64,000 nt of DNA, taken from contig NZ_QMEJ01000005.1 of the NCBI RefSeq assembly GCF_003390865.1, forward strand, positions 372,001 through 436,000, read 5' to 3'. Source of the DNA: Tropicimonas sp. IMCC34011 (lineage in GTDB: Bacteria > Pseudomonadota > Alphaproteobacteria > Rhodobacterales > Rhodobacteraceae). The position numbers and the translations under genes were made by a program. Below are positions 1 through 10,270 of the stretch, piece by piece (position 1 is the first letter of the stretch; every line of letters starts with the position of its first letter). Below the pieces are notes generated by a model. It was not told the origin of the DNA. It was given only the letters and a program-made list of their open reading frames with translations, and searched no databases.

Positions 1-1094
1 CGGGCGCCGCCGAGTTGATCAGGGACGCGATCAGCCGCCTGCTCGAACGTGACGAGCAGGTGGTCCGCGTCATCGGCAACCCTGTCCGGGAGGCGGGGCT
101 CCTGATCGAGGTGACGCTGGAGACGAGCCGCCTGCGCGCGGAAATGATCGACTATGGCCTGCGCATCCTCTTGCTGTCCGCGGTGATCTCCGTCCTTACG
201 GCCGCACTCCTCTTCTTCGCGGCGCGGGGCTTCATCGTCGCGCCGATCAAGCGTGTGGTCGACGCGATGCAGTCCTACGCCTCGGCCCCAGAGGATGCCC
301 GCCGGATCATCACGCCCGAGGCGAAGGTTCTGGAGCTGAGGGAGGCGGAAATGGCGCTCCAGACGATGCAGACACAGCTCACGGGGGCCCTCCGACAGAA
401 GCAGCGACTGGCCCAGCTCGGCGGCGCCGTGGCGAAGATCAGCCACGATTTGCGGAACATCCTCACCACGGCCCAGCTTTTCGCCGACCGCATGGAGAAC
501 AGCGCGGATCCCGCCGTCGCCCGCGCCGCGCCCAAGCTCGTCAGCTCCATCAGCCGCGCGATCTCGCTCTGCGAGAGCACGCTGGCCTTCGGCAAGGCCG
601 AGGAGCCGCCCCCGCGCCTCTCCCGCTTCGCTCTCGCCCCTCTGGTCGACGACGTGATCGAGAGCGAGCGACTCGCGGCGGAGAACGAGGATGTGAGCTT
701 CTCGGTGAACGTGCCCAGCGGCATGACCCTCCGCGCGGACAGCGAGCAGCTCTACCGTGTCCTTGCCAACCTCGTACGCAATGCCCGGCAGGCCATCGTC
801 GCGACCGGGGAGTTCGGCGAGATCGGCGTCTCTGCCACCGAAAGCGACGACGGCTGGACGCTGATCGTTCAGGATACCGGGCCCGGACTTCCGCCCAAGG
901 CTCAGGAGCATCTCTTCTCGCCCTTCTCGGGCGGGACCAGAAAGGGCGGCTTCGGTCTTGGCCTGTCCATCGCGGCGGACCTTGTGAAGGGCCATGGCGG
1001 CACGCTCGACCTTGCACGGACGGACGACACCGGCACCACGTTCCGCATCGTCCTGCCCAAGGCGGTCCTGCGCTTCGAAGAGGCTGCAGAATGA
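1..1094 (+). CDS. Sensor histidine kinase, C-terminal part (5' end outside window)
   Basis: The open frame runs through the left window edge, so the N-terminal sensor part is missing. Counting from a TTG at 15, the visible 359 residues hold a membrane helix (about 48-74), a HAMP-like linker, a dimerisation helix with the phospho-acceptor His144 in an ISHDLRN box, an N box (NLVRNARQ, about 252-259), a G1 box DTGPGLPP (287-294) and a G2 box GFGLGLS (312-318). These are the standard parts of a two-component HATPase kinase that autophosphorylates at the cytoplasmic face of the inner membrane. The cognate response regulator is not in the window and may lie upstream. The signal sensed cannot be inferred. 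Confidence 0.9.
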   Translation, partial: GAAELIRDAISRLLERDEQVVRVIGNPVREAGLLIEVTLETSRLRAEMIDYGLRILLLSAVISVLTAALLFFAARGFIVAPIKRVVDAMQSYASAPEDARRIITPEAKVLELREAEMALQTMQTQLTGALRQKQRLAQLGGAVAKISHDLRNILTTAQLFADRMENSADPAVARAAPKLVSSISRAISLCESTLAFGKAEEPPPRLSRFALAPLVDDVIESERLAAENEDVSFSVNVPSGMTLRADSEQLYRVLANLVRNARQAIVATGEFGEIGVSATESDDGWTLIVQDTGPGLPPKAQEHLFSPFSGGTRKGGFGLGLSIAADLVKGHGGTLDLARTDDTGTTFRIVLPKAVLRFEEAAE

Positions 1095-1145
1095 CCCGAC
1101 TTCCCGCTTGCAAACCCTGACCGGGGCCAGTATCCCCGCCGCAAC

Positions 1146-1222
1146 GCGCTGGTAGCTCAGTTGGATAGAGTACCTGACTACGAATCAGGGGGTCGGGGGT
1201 TCGAATCCTCCCCAGCGCGCCA
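1146..1222 (+). tRNA. tRNA-Arg (anticodon ACG)
   Basis: A 77-base cloverleaf. The acceptor arms GCGCTGG and CCAGCGC pair perfectly, the D-loop region contains AGCTCAGTTGGATAGAG, the anticodon stem CCTGA/TCAGG encloses loop CTACGAA with anticodon ACG, and the T loop is GGTTCGAATCC. The discriminator is G and CCA is genome-encoded (1220-1222). The A34 of ACG is normally deaminated to inosine by TadA, so this tRNA would read CGU, CGC and CGA. Confidence 0.97.
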
Positions 1223-1568
1223 CTTTCCCTCATCAGACGCCAGACCGGTTCCTTCGTCGCCACGAAGGATTGCCTCTATGTTCGGTTCGGCCGATTCGAG
1301 CGCGGTCTGATTTGTCGCCAGCCTTACATCTTTCCCCGATCCGATGGCCGGGACAGCTCGAGATGCGAGCCTAGAACTGCATTCCGCAGCCCGGGTTCGC
1401 ATGTCTGCCTCCGGATGGCCGACGTAAAAGAGCCGCGGGCATCGGCGCCCGCGGCTCTGGTGTCATCTTAAAGGCTGAAGATCATCCCGTTCGGGCCGGC
1501 TATTGCCGTGCTCCGAAATTAGGGGCCGTCCTTGCACGGCTGTGGGCCTGATCTGAAAAGAGACCGGT
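1223..1568. other. Non-coding gap between tRNA-Arg and the dehydrogenase gene
   Basis: No convincing gene in either direction. The only open frames overlap the tRNA on its complement and yield the familiar artefact peptide of such frames. The one recognisable element is the hairpin at 1426-1458, listed separately. Confidence 0.6.
1426..1458 (-). terminator. Rho-independent terminator of the sugar-transport operon
   Basis: Perfect 12-bp stem AGAGCCGCGGGC / GCCCGCGGCTCT (1429-1440 and 1447-1458) with a 6-base loop. Read on the minus strand it is followed by TTTTACG, about 110 bases after the stop of the last minus-strand gene. It therefore fits the end of the transporter/dehydrogenase operon. 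Confidence 0.75.
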
Positions 1569-2360
1569 TCACCAGCAGCAGAAGCCGCCATCGACCAGAA
1601 GATCGACGCCGGTGCAGTAGGAGGCCGCGTCCGACAGCAGGAACACGGCGGGTCCGACCATCTCGTTCACGTCGGCCATGCGCTGCATCGGCGTCTGGTT
1701 TTCGAATTCCTTGGTCTGGTGGACCATCTCGGGCCGGGTGTTCATCGGGGTCGCCGTGTAACCCGGCGAGATCGAGTTCACCCGGATCCCGCGCCCGACC
1801 CACTCCATGGCCATGGATTTCGACATGTGGATCACACCGGCCTTCGACGCATTGTAGTGAACCTGATTGAGACCGCGATTGACGATCACACCGGACATCG
1901 AGGCTATGTTGACGATGGACCCGCCCTTCCCATGTGCCAGCATCGCGCGACCCTCGGCCTGACAGGACAGCCAGACGCCCTTCATGTTGATGTCCATCAG
2001 GGTCTGGTACTGTTCCTCTTCCATCTCTTCGGCGGGGTTCGCATTGGCGATTCCGGCTGCGTTGACGGCAAGCGTCAGGGGGCCGAGCTCGCTTTCGGTC
2101 CGGGCGACCGCGTCGGCAAGGGCCTCGGCCGAAGTGACGTCCGCGGCGACCTGCACCGACTTGCGGCCCGCTTGTGCGATGAAGTCGGCCGTCTGCGCGA
2201 GCCCGTCATCGGTGCGACGATCCAGAAGCGCGACATCCGCGCCGCATTGCGCAAGGCCCATGGCAATGCGCTGACCGATGCCGCTGCCGGCACCGGTCAC
2301 CAGAGCTGTGCGCCCGGAAAGGTCGAAGAGGGCAGGGGTGTTCAGGGTATTCTCGGCCAT
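1569..2360 (-). CDS. SDR-family polyol dehydrogenase (galactitol/arabinitol dehydrogenase-like)
   Basis: A 263-residue short-chain dehydrogenase of normal family length. It has the nucleotide-binding motif TGAGSGIG (22-29), NAAG (100-103) and a Ser154-Tyr169-Lys173 catalytic triad. The segment SMSGVIVNR before the catalytic Tyr and the C-terminal ending GGFCCW resemble galactitol/arabinitol-type dehydrogenases. It probably oxidises a secondary hydroxyl of a sugar alcohol with NAD(P)+ in the cytoplasm. It is the last gene of the minus-strand operon with the ABC importer, 41 bases after the second SDR gene. A longer frame continues upstream through the neighbouring gene, but the ATG at 2360 starts the homologous region. 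The exact substrate is not determinable here. Confidence 0.85.
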   Translation of the reverse strand: MAENTLNTPALFDLSGRTALVTGAGSGIGQRIAMGLAQCGADVALLDRRTDDGLAQTADFIAQAGRKSVQVAADVTSAEALADAVARTESELGPLTLAVNAAGIANANPAEEMEEEQYQTLMDINMKGVWLSCQAEGRAMLAHGKGGSIVNIASMSGVIVNRGLNQVHYNASKAGVIHMSKSMAMEWVGRGIRVNSISPGYTATPMNTRPEMVHQTKEFENQTPMQRMADVNEMVGPAVFLLSDAASYCTGVDLLVDGGFCCW

Positions 2361-2401
2361 GGGGTTCTCGTTCCTTCGGTTCGATCGTCCGAAGCGGACG
2401 G

Positions 2402-3184
2402 TCAGGACATGATCAGGCCACCATCGACGTTGATGGTCTGGCCGGTGATGTAATCGGCGTCCGGACTGGCCAGGAACGCGATGAGGGCGGCGACATCCTT
2501 GCCTTCTCCGGCGCGTTTCATGGGGATGTTCTCGACCCAGCTTTGCATGAGCTCGCCGGGGGCGTAGTCGCCCAGCATCTCGCCCCAGACCCGGTCGTTG
2601 TAGTCCCACATGTCGGTCTTGATGATGCCCGGACAAATGGCGTTCACGGTGATGGCGTCGGGCGCCACTTCCTTGGCAAGGCTCTGGGTCAGGCCCATGA
2701 CGCCGAACTTGGAGGCGGCGTAATGCGGTGTATAGATGAACCCCTCGCGCGCCTGCCCTGATGCGATGTTGATGAGACGCCCGCCCTGGCCGGACTTGCG
2801 CATCCGGCGGATGGCTTCCTGACAGCACAGGAACGCGCCTTTGGTGTTGACCGCGAGGGTGGCGTCCCAATCCTGTTCGGACAGGTCTTCGATCCGCGAA
2901 ATGGTGATGATCCCGGCGTTCTGGACCGAGATTTGCACCGCCCCGAACTCGGCCTCCGCCCTGTCGTAGAGCTCGACCACGGCGGCCCGGTCGGTGACGT
3001 CGCAGATCACGCCCATGGCGTTCGCGCCGGTGTCGCGCAGTCGGGCGGCGGCAGCTTCGACATTGTCCTCGACCGACGCGATCACGACGTTCGCGCCCTC
3101 GGCGGCGAAGCGTTCGGCGATCGCATAGCCGATGCCCTTGTTGCCGCCCGTGACGACGACCGTGCGGTCCCTGAATCGTGCCAT
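2402..3184 (-). CDS. SDR-family oxidoreductase (sorbitol/polyol dehydrogenase-like)
   Basis: A 260-residue short-chain dehydrogenase with cofactor motif TGGNKGIG (12-19), NAG (89-91) and catalytic Ser142, Tyr155 and Lys159. It ends in the usual family C-terminus (INVDGG). The acidic residue expected after beta-2 for NAD preference is not obvious (IASVED), so cofactor choice is open. It lies 19 bases behind the importer ATPase gene and is surely co-transcribed with it. Together with its neighbour SDR it suggests two oxidation or isomerisation steps that feed the divergent kinase and transketolase. Confidence 0.85.
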   Translation of the reverse strand: MARFRDRTVVVTGGNKGIGYAIAERFAAEGANVVIASVEDNVEAAAARLRDTGANAMGVICDVTDRAAVVELYDRAEAEFGAVQISVQNAGIITISRIEDLSEQDWDATLAVNTKGAFLCCQEAIRRMRKSGQGGRLINIASGQAREGFIYTPHYAASKFGVMGLTQSLAKEVAPDAITVNAICPGIIKTDMWDYNDRVWGEMLGDYAPGELMQSWVENIPMKRAGEGKDVAALIAFLASPDADYITGQTINVDGGLIMS

Positions 3185-3203
3185 GCCTTCAATCCTTATT
3201 GGG

Positions 3204-4694
3204 TCACGCCGTCGCGAGTTCCATGACGGACACGTCGTTGGCCTCGGAATGGTCGAGGATGCCCGCCTGGCGTCCGGCGGCCATGACCATGATCCGGTTC
3301 GACACGCCCAGAACCTCTTCGAGGTCCGAGCTGACGACGATCACGGCGACACCTTGCTGCGCCAGCCCGACGATGATCTCGTAGATCGACGAGCGCGCTC
3401 CCACGTCGATGCCCCGGGTAGGTTCATCCAGCACGACCACCTTGGGATCGCGGGCCAGCCATTTGGCGATGACCACCTTCTGCTGGTTGCCGCCAGAAAG
3501 CTCGCTGGCGTTCTGGCGACCGCGTCCCTTGACCCCGAACTTGGCGATGTTGTCGTCGGCAAAGCGGTGGACCTGGCCGCTGGTGACGAGACCGGATTTC
3601 GAAACCTTGCTGAGATTGGCGTAGCCAATGTTTTCTGCGATGGAATGCTGGACCACGAGGCCCTGCTGCTTGCGGTCTTCGGGCACCAGGACAATGCCGT
3701 TGCGGATCGCGTCGCGCGGGCTTTTCGGGGTGATGTCCTTGCCGTTCAGGATCACGTTGCCCGAGGCGATTGGATCGGCCCCCGCGATCGCGCGGACAAG
3801 CTCGGTCCGGCCCGCGCCGACAAGGCCCGCGATACCGAAGATCTCGCCGCGCCGGACCTTGAAATTCACGTCCGCAAAATGGCCCAGGCCCGATTTCAGG
3901 CCCTTCACCTCGAGCACCGTCTCGTCGCTGGGCTCGGGAAGACTTGGGAACATGCGCTCGAGGCTGCGGCCGACCATCGCCTCGACGATGGTGCGGACCG
4001 GTATGTCTGCACTTTCGAATTCCTGCACCTTTTCGCCGTCGCGCATGACGACGATGCGATCCGTGATCTTGCGGATCTCTTCGAGCCGGTGGGAAATGTA
4101 GATGATCCCCACGCCCTCGGATTTGAGGCGGGTGATCTGCTCGAACAATTTCTCGGTCTCGTCCCCGCCGAGCGCCGCGGTCGGCTCGTCGAGGATCAGA
4201 AGCCTGGCGTTCAGCGTCAGCGCCTTGGCGATCTCGATCAATTGTTGGTTGGCGGTCGAGAGGCCCTGCACAAGGCGTTTCGGAGAGATGTCGAGGCCAA
4301 GCCGCCTCAGGCTCTTGCCGGCCTCGTCCTCCATCTTCTTGCGGTCGATCCGGCCGCCCTTGGTCGGATAGCGGCCGACAAAGATATTCTCGGCGATCGA
4401 CAGATGCGGCAGGAGAAGAAGTTCCTGGTGGATCATGCCCACCCCTGCGTCGATCGCTTCACGCGGGTTGGAGGGGGCATAGGGCTTGCCCTGCCAGGTC
4501 ATCTCGCCGGCGGTCTGGCTTACCGTTCCCGAGATGACGTTCGACACCGTGGATTTGCCGGCGCCGTTCTCGCCCAGAAGCGCCACGACTTCGCCAGCAT
4601 GGACCTCCATATCGATCCCATGCAGGACCTGAACCGGTCCGTAGGATTTCTTGATATTGCGAAGGGACAAGATGGGCGAAGCGTCGGAGGGCAT
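3204..4694 (-). CDS. Sugar ABC importer, double ATPase subunit (RbsA/CUT2 type)
   Basis: A 496-residue protein made of two fused ABC domains, as in RbsA/XylG/MglA. The first has Walker A GENGAGKS (41-48) and Walker B LLILDEPTAAL. The second has the degenerate P-loop GLVGAGRTE, typical of this class, with signature LSGGNQQKV and Walker B VVVLDEPTRGID. It energises the CUT2 permease encoded two genes upstream. I chose ATG 4694 because AAAGG stands 7 bases before it; a TTG at 4709 would add five residues but has no such site. It is third in the minus-strand operon. Confidence 0.93.
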   Translation of the reverse strand: MPSDASPILSLRNIKKSYGPVQVLHGIDMEVHAGEVVALLGENGAGKSTVSNVISGTVSQTAGEMTWQGKPYAPSNPREAIDAGVGMIHQELLLLPHLSIAENIFVGRYPTKGGRIDRKKMEDEAGKSLRRLGLDISPKRLVQGLSTANQQLIEIAKALTLNARLLILDEPTAALGGDETEKLFEQITRLKSEGVGIIYISHRLEEIRKITDRIVVMRDGEKVQEFESADIPVRTIVEAMVGRSLERMFPSLPEPSDETVLEVKGLKSGLGHFADVNFKVRRGEIFGIAGLVGAGRTELVRAIAGADPIASGNVILNGKDITPKSPRDAIRNGIVLVPEDRKQQGLVVQHSIAENIGYANLSKVSKSGLVTSGQVHRFADDNIAKFGVKGRGRQNASELSGGNQQKVVIAKWLARDPKVVVLDEPTRGIDVGARSSIYEIIVGLAQQGVAVIVVSSDLEEVLGVSNRIMVMAAGRQAGILDHSEANDVSVMELATA

Positions 4695-4773
4695 GGCGCA
4701 ACCTTTCAATCATTCCGTCGTCGAATGTGCCTGGCCCCGCAAAGGCGGGACCAGGCAGCGTCGTCCTGATGGA

Positions 4774-5703
4774 TCAGGGATGCTCTTCGACGTATTGCTG
4801 CGCGTTCTCGGGGGTGGTCAGGTAGCCCGGCAGCAGCTGCTCGGCCGGAAGCTCTTCTCCGGCGACCAGCTTGATGGCGCTGTCCACGGCGAGACGACCG
4901 ATACCACGCACCTGCTGGGTCGCGGTGGCGTCGAAGCCGCCTTCGGCAAGAACCGGCAGGGCCGTCGTGTCGCCGTCGAAGCCGCCGATGTAGACGCGCT
5001 GCTCGACATTGGCCACCTTGACGCCTTGCGCGGCGCCCATGGCAAGACCGTCGGCCTGGCCGAAGATGATGCTCACATCGGGGTTCGCCTGAAGAAGGTT
5101 CTGGGTGATATCCAGACCCTCGGCCTGCGACCACTGCTGCGACCATTGCTGGGCAACCAGTTCAACGCCGGGGTTCTCTTCGATGGCCTGCATGCAGCCC
5201 TTGGTGCGCTCGACCTCGGGGGTCGTGCCCTTCTGGCCGTGGATCATGATCATCTGTCCCTCGCCGCCGGCGAGACCGATGATGTGGCTGCAGACCTCGT
5301 AGGCGGAGGCGGCGTTGTCGGTGGCGATGAACGTGTCGCCGGGTTCGCCTTCGGCGTTGCGGTCCACGTTGATGACCGGGATGCCCTGCTGCTTGGCCAG
5401 GCGCGCCGGAACGGTCGCTGCGGCGGCACCTGCGGGGAGGTAGATCAGCGCGTCGATATCCTGGGTCAGAAGGTCCTGAACCTGGCTGACCTGGGTGGCG
5501 CTGTCGTTCTTCGCATCGACGGTGATCACCTCGATCCCCAGCTCATCGGCGTAGTTTTCGACGCCGATCTTGATCTGGTTGAAGTAGTCGGCCTGCAGGT
5601 TGGTGACGGCGAGGCCGAGGCGCTCGATCTCCTGTGCCTGGGCTCCGCTCAGGGCGGTGGCGGCCAGGGCGGTGGCGGCCAGAAGGGTTGCCTTCAGTTT
5701 CAT
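4774..5703 (-). CDS. Periplasmic sugar-binding protein (ribose/galactose family)
   Basis: A 309-residue secreted binding protein of the RbsB-like Peripla_BP_4 family. It opens with a clear signal peptide (MKLKATLLAATALAATALSG, cleavage near AQA/QEIE). Typical motifs follow: QAD.FNQIKIG, then VDAKNDSATQVSQVQDLL and IPVINVDRNAEG. A duplicated QQWSQ near residue 160 is noticeable. ATG 5703 is preferred over a start 63 bases upstream because a GGAGGAG site precedes it and it begins the signal peptide. It delivers the substrate to the permease and ATPase of the same operon. The sugar itself is not predictable from the sequence. Confidence 0.92.
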   Translation of the reverse strand: MKLKATLLAATALAATALSGAQAQEIERLGLAVTNLQADYFNQIKIGVENYADELGIEVITVDAKNDSATQVSQVQDLLTQDIDALIYLPAGAAAATVPARLAKQQGIPVINVDRNAEGEPGDTFIATDNAASAYEVCSHIIGLAGGEGQMIMIHGQKGTTPEVERTKGCMQAIEENPGVELVAQQWSQQWSQAEGLDITQNLLQANPDVSIIFGQADGLAMGAAQGVKVANVEQRVYIGGFDGDTTALPVLAEGGFDATATQQVRGIGRLAVDSAIKLVAGEELPAEQLLPGYLTTPENAQQYVEEHP

Positions 5704-5814
5704 TGCGATCTCCTCCGAGTTGTCCGTCGGCTGGATTGCTTCAGCGTCCGGTGGGTTGCCCGACACGAGGGCGGGCGGTTTGATGGCGGCGGCGTATCCT
5801 CCCCGCAGCCAATT

Positions 5815-6792
5815 CTATGCGCGTTTCTTGAATGCCTCCGCGGCGACGGCGAGGGCGATGACGACGCCGATGACGACAGCCTGTGTGAAGGGCGAGACGC
5901 CCAGAAGGTTCAGGCCGTTGCGCAGCACACCGATGATCAGCACCCCGATGATCGTGCCGACGATGCCGCCCTGTCCGCCTGACAGGCTGGTGCCGCCGAT
6001 GACGACCGCCGCGATGGTGTCGAGTTCGTAGGTCACGCCCGCCGTCGGCTGCACCGAGTCGAGACGCATGGCCAGGACAATGCCGCCGAGGCCGGCCAGA
6101 AGGCCCGAGACCACGTAGACGCCGACAGTCGTGAAGCTGACGTTGATGCCGGCAAGCCGGGCCACTTCCGGGTTGCCGCCGATGGCATAGAGGCTGCGAC
6201 CGCCGGACGTGTAGCGCAGGAAGAACCAACCCGCGGCAAAGACGACGAGCATGACGGCGACCGTGAAAGTCAGGAAGCCTCCGTGGCGGATGAAGGCCAG
6301 CATGCTGAACCACGCGGGGAACCCGACGATCTGTTGGCCGTCGGTGATCATGTTCGCGAGGCCGCGCGCGATGGACATCATTGCAAGTGTCGCGATGAAG
6401 GCGGGGACGCTGAACAAGGTGATCAGCAGGCCCGACACGACCCCTGTCATCGCGGCGACGGCCAATGCGATCAGGATCGAAAGCTCCAGCGGGTAGCCCA
6501 GCGTATTCGCCAGATATCCCATCACCATCATCGCAAGCGCGAGGACCGATCCGACGGCCAGATCGATGCCGCCGATCAGAATGACGAAGGTCATGCCCAC
6601 GGCCATGATCCCCAGCACCGTGATCTGGTCCATCACGTTCAGAAGGTTGCGCGTCGTCAGGAACGAATCTGTTGCGAAGGACAGGAACGCGCAGAGCAGA
6701 ACCAGACCGACCAGCGGACCTGTCGCTCCACTGAGGGAGAACAGCTCGGAAAAACGCGACTCGCTTCGGGTCGACGAGGTGGTGGATGCCAT
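5815..6792 (-). CDS. Sugar ABC importer permease (RbsC/CUT2 type)
   Basis: A 325-residue integral membrane protein of the BPD_transp_2 family with about 8-10 hydrophobic segments. It carries the family hallmarks GGIDLAVGS (about 75-83) and SGGRSLYAIGGNPEVARLAG in the cytoplasmic coupling region. The start is well supported by GGGAGGAG directly upstream. It is the first gene of the minus-strand operon. Its promoter region holds one copy of the ATAAATAT palindrome (6811-6822), only 18 bases before the start codon, which suggests direct control by the SorC-type regulator at 10314. Confidence 0.93.
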   Translation of the reverse strand: MASTTSSTRSESRFSELFSLSGATGPLVGLVLLCAFLSFATDSFLTTRNLLNVMDQITVLGIMAVGMTFVILIGGIDLAVGSVLALAMMVMGYLANTLGYPLELSILIALAVAAMTGVVSGLLITLFSVPAFIATLAMMSIARGLANMITDGQQIVGFPAWFSMLAFIRHGGFLTFTVAVMLVVFAAGWFFLRYTSGGRSLYAIGGNPEVARLAGINVSFTTVGVYVVSGLLAGLGGIVLAMRLDSVQPTAGVTYELDTIAAVVIGGTSLSGGQGGIVGTIIGVLIIGVLRNGLNLLGVSPFTQAVVIGVVIALAVAAEAFKKRA

Positions 6793-6810
6793 GTCTCTCT
6801 CCTCCCAAGC

Positions 6811-6822
6811 GCATAAATATGC
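6811..6822. promoter_or_regulatory. Probable SorC-regulator operator, copy 1 (before the importer)
   Basis: GCATAAATATGC is a palindrome with 5-bp arms GCATA/TATGC around AA. The same 12 bases recur at 7002-7013, and the ATAAATAT core also occurs at 10273-10280. All three copies are in the non-coding DNA flanking genes of this locus. Confidence 0.65.
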
Positions 6823-7001
6823 ACAATTGATGAGAAATGCGTATTGGAATGCCTGAGACCTGTCAAGCGTCGTTGCCTCGGACTGCGTCTACAGCGCCGC
6901 CCCGCGCGGACCTGACCCTGGCTCCGGGTAGGGAGAATGTTCAGTCGGCTCAGTCGCCGGACTTTACTCAGCGGACAGGAAATGTATCTTTAACGCGGAT
7001 A

Positions 7002-7013
7002 GCATAAATATGC
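7002..7013. promoter_or_regulatory. Probable SorC-regulator operator, copy 2 (before the transketolase)
   Basis: An exact second copy of GCATAAATATGC, 12 bases before the start codon of the transketolase N-subunit gene. It lies at the other end of the 233-base divergent promoter region from copy 1, a layout that would let one regulator control both arms of the locus. Confidence 0.65.
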
Positions 7014-7025
7014 AGAAGGTGCAGC

Positions 7026-7843
7026 ATGACTCCTGATGAACTACGCAAGATTGCGAACCGCATCCGTCGCCGCGATCTTCAGGCGGTGTACGAGGCAGGC
7101 GCGGGCCATATCGGCGGGGAGATGTCCGTCACCGATCTGCTGACTGCGTTGTACTTCGAGATCATGTCCGTGGATCCCGATGCGCCGCTGGACCCCAAGC
7201 GCGACCGCCTGGTGCTGAGCAAGGGGCACACCGCCCTCGCGCTCTACGTCACGCTGTCGGAGAAGGGCTTCATCCCGAAGGACGAGGTCTCGACCTTCCT
7301 CAAGCACAATTCGCGGCTGAACGGGCACCCGAACAGGGTCAAGGTTCCGGGTGTGGAAACCAACACCGGCCCGCTCGGGCATGGGCTGCCGATCGGCGTC
7401 GGCATGGCAAAGGCGGCCAAGCTGAACGGCGACGCGTGGCGGACCTTCGTCATCACCGGAGACGGCGAGATGCAGGAAGGGTCGAATTGGGAGGCCATCA
7501 TGGCCGCGGCCCAGTTCAAGCTGGATAACCTGACGCTCATCATCGATCACAATCGTCTTCAGCAGGGCGCCCGGCTGGCCGACACCAACAACCTCGCCCC
7601 GCTCGCGCCGAAACTCGAAGCGTTCGGTTGGGCCGTGGAAGAGATCGACGGACACGACATGGAACAGATCTGCCGCGCCCTCTCGCCCGAGACGGTGACG
7701 ACCGGCAAACCCAAATGCATCGTCGCCCATACCAACAAGGGTCAGGGCATCTCGTTCATGTCCGACAACGTCGCCTGGCACCACAAGGTGCCCAACGATG
7801 AGCAATACAAGCAGGCGATGGCCGAGCTTGAGGAGGCCGAATG

Positions 7844-7844
<1 letters not shown>
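7026..7844 (+). CDS. Transketolase-like enzyme, N-terminal (TPP-binding) subunit
   Basis: A 272-residue protein equal to the first half of a classical transketolase. It contains SKGHTALALY, GPLGHGLPIG and the thiamine-diphosphate motif GDGEMQEG ending in IIDHN. Split transketolases made of two small subunits occur in several sugar-degradation loci, for example apulose-4-phosphate transketolase. The enzyme transfers a two-carbon ketol unit from a phosphorylated ketose to an aldose acceptor. It overlaps the C-subunit gene by a few bases, so the two are translationally coupled. Substrate specificity is inferred only from context: a ketose phosphate made by the downstream kinase. Confidence 0.9.
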
Positions 7845-8803
<959 letters not shown>

Positions 8804-8806
8804 CGC

Positions 8807-10270
8807 ATGGCGCAACAGGTAATCCTGGCGATCGACGAGGGCACGACCAACTCCAAGGCCGTGTTCGTCTCGGCCACTGGCGAGATCATCGCCAGTGGAG
8901 CGGCGCCTGTGCCGATCGCGCATCCCCGGTCCGGGTGGGTCGAGCAGGACGCCGACGAGATCTGGCAGGCGACGCGGAAGGCAATCGCCACGTGCCGCGC
9001 CGCAGCTCCCGAGGCCGAGATCGTGGCGCTTGGCATATCGAGCCAGCGCGAATCCGTTCTGATCTGGGATCGGCGCACCGGCATGCCACTGGGCCCGGTC
9101 ATCTCCTGGCAATGCCGCCGCACATCCGCCGCCTGTGCGGCGCTTCGCGACGGTGGGAACGAGCCCGATGTGATCGCGCGGACGGGACTTCCCCTCGATC
9201 CTATGTTCCCGCCGACCAAGATCAGGTGGCTTCTGGACAATCACGGCCAGTCCAGCCGCGATGTCTGTGTGGGAACCGTGGACAGCTGGCTGATCTGGAA
9301 GCTGTCCGGAGGAGCGGTGCATGCGACCGACCGGTCGAACGCGGCGCGCACGCAGCTGCTGAACCTGCCCGACGGAACCTGGGATGCCGACCTCTGTGCG
9401 CTCTTCGGGGTCGACCGGCAGATGCTGCCCGAGGTGTGCGACTCGGCCTGCATCTTCGGAACCACCTCGGGCGTGGAGGGCCTGGCGGACGGCATTCCCA
9501 TCGCATCGGCCATCGGCGACTCTCATGCCGCGTTGTTCGGGCATGGCGCGTTTCGCATCGGCGACGGCAAGATCACCTTCGGCACGGGGTCGTCGGTGAT
9601 GACCACGATCAGGGACTTCGTCGTCCCGCCGCCGGGGATCACGACCACCATTGCCTGGTCGATCAACGGCCAGTCCACCTTTGCCTTCGAGGGCAACATT
9701 CTGGTCAGCGCCTCGATCCTGCCCTGGACGGCGCGCCTTCTGGGGCTGGGTGACGTGGACGAGCTCATCGCGCTCGCGCAAGGCGTTGCGGATGCGAACG
9801 GGGTCGCGCTTGTCCCGGCCCATGTGGGGCTCGGCGCGCCGCACTGGAATTCGGAGGCGCGCGGGGTGATCTCGGGTCTGTCCTTCGGGGCCGAGCCGGC
9901 CCACATTGCGCGCGCGGCCGCTGACAGCATGGCGTTCCAGGTTCATGACGTCTGCAGCATCATGGACGCCGCGGCCGAGGGGTTCGGCCAGCTCTTCGTG
10001 GATGGCGGGCCGAGCCGAAACCGGTTCCTGATGCAGCTTGTGTCGGACCTGCTCGATCACCCCGTCACGCCTTGCCGGAACAGCGAAGCCTCAGCCCTGG
10101 GTGCGGCGTATCTCGCCGGGCTTGCGACCGGGTTCTGGCCCGATCTCGAGGCCGTGGCGAAGCTCCCGAACCATGATCGCAAGATCGCTCCCGCCATGCC
10201 GCAGGACGTGCGGGGCCGGGAACTCGCCCGATGGAAGAAATCCATTGCAGGAACGCTGGCTGCGATATAG
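8807..10270 (+). CDS. FGGY-family carbohydrate kinase
   Basis: A 487-residue kinase of the xylulokinase/glycerol kinase family. N-terminal phosphate-binding loop IDEGTTNSKAVF is at about residues 9-20, the second adenosine-site region is GDGKITFGTGSSVM, and the family signature lies near the C-terminus (FVDGGPSRNRFLMQLVSDLL). It phosphorylates a sugar, ketose or polyol with ATP in the cytoplasm. Three bases separate it from the transketolase C-subunit gene. Its TAG stop overlaps the operator palindrome before the regulator. The most economical reading is ketose phosphorylation followed by transketolase cleavage, but the natural substrate is unknown. Confidence 0.9.
   Translation: MAQQVILAIDEGTTNSKAVFVSATGEIIASGAAPVPIAHPRSGWVEQDADEIWQATRKAIATCRAAAPEAEIVALGISSQRESVLIWDRRTGMPLGPVISWQCRRTSAACAALRDGGNEPDVIARTGLPLDPMFPPTKIRWLLDNHGQSSRDVCVGTVDSWLIWKLSGGAVHATDRSNAARTQLLNLPDGTWDADLCALFGVDRQMLPEVCDSACIFGTTSGVEGLADGIPIASAIGDSHAALFGHGAFRIGDGKITFGTGSSVMTTIRDFVVPPPGITTTIAWSINGQSTFAFEGNILVSASILPWTARLLGLGDVDELIALAQGVADANGVALVPAHVGLGAPHWNSEARGVISGLSFGAEPAHIARAAADSMAFQVHDVCSIMDAAAEGFGQLFVDGGPSRNRFLMQLVSDLLDHPVTPCRNSEASALGAAYLAGLATGFWPDLEAVAKLPNHDRKIAPAMPQDVRGRELARWKKSIAGTLAAI

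Noticed and set aside
550-1402. Minus-strand open frames across the tRNA-Arg gene (237 and 74 codons)
   Set aside because: They read through the complement of the tRNA and give the well-known artefact peptide containing GEDSNPRPPDS; they also oppose the kinase gene.
4695-4709. TTG start five codons upstream for the sugar ATPase
   Set aside because: The AAAGG site fits the ATG at 4694; the longer version would put the site inside the gene.
3132-5982. Long plus-strand frames (545 and 443 codons) opposite the transporter genes
   Set aside because: GC-rich antisense of the ABC ATPase and binding-protein genes; no ribosome-binding site, no domain, and the composition is that of a shadow frame.
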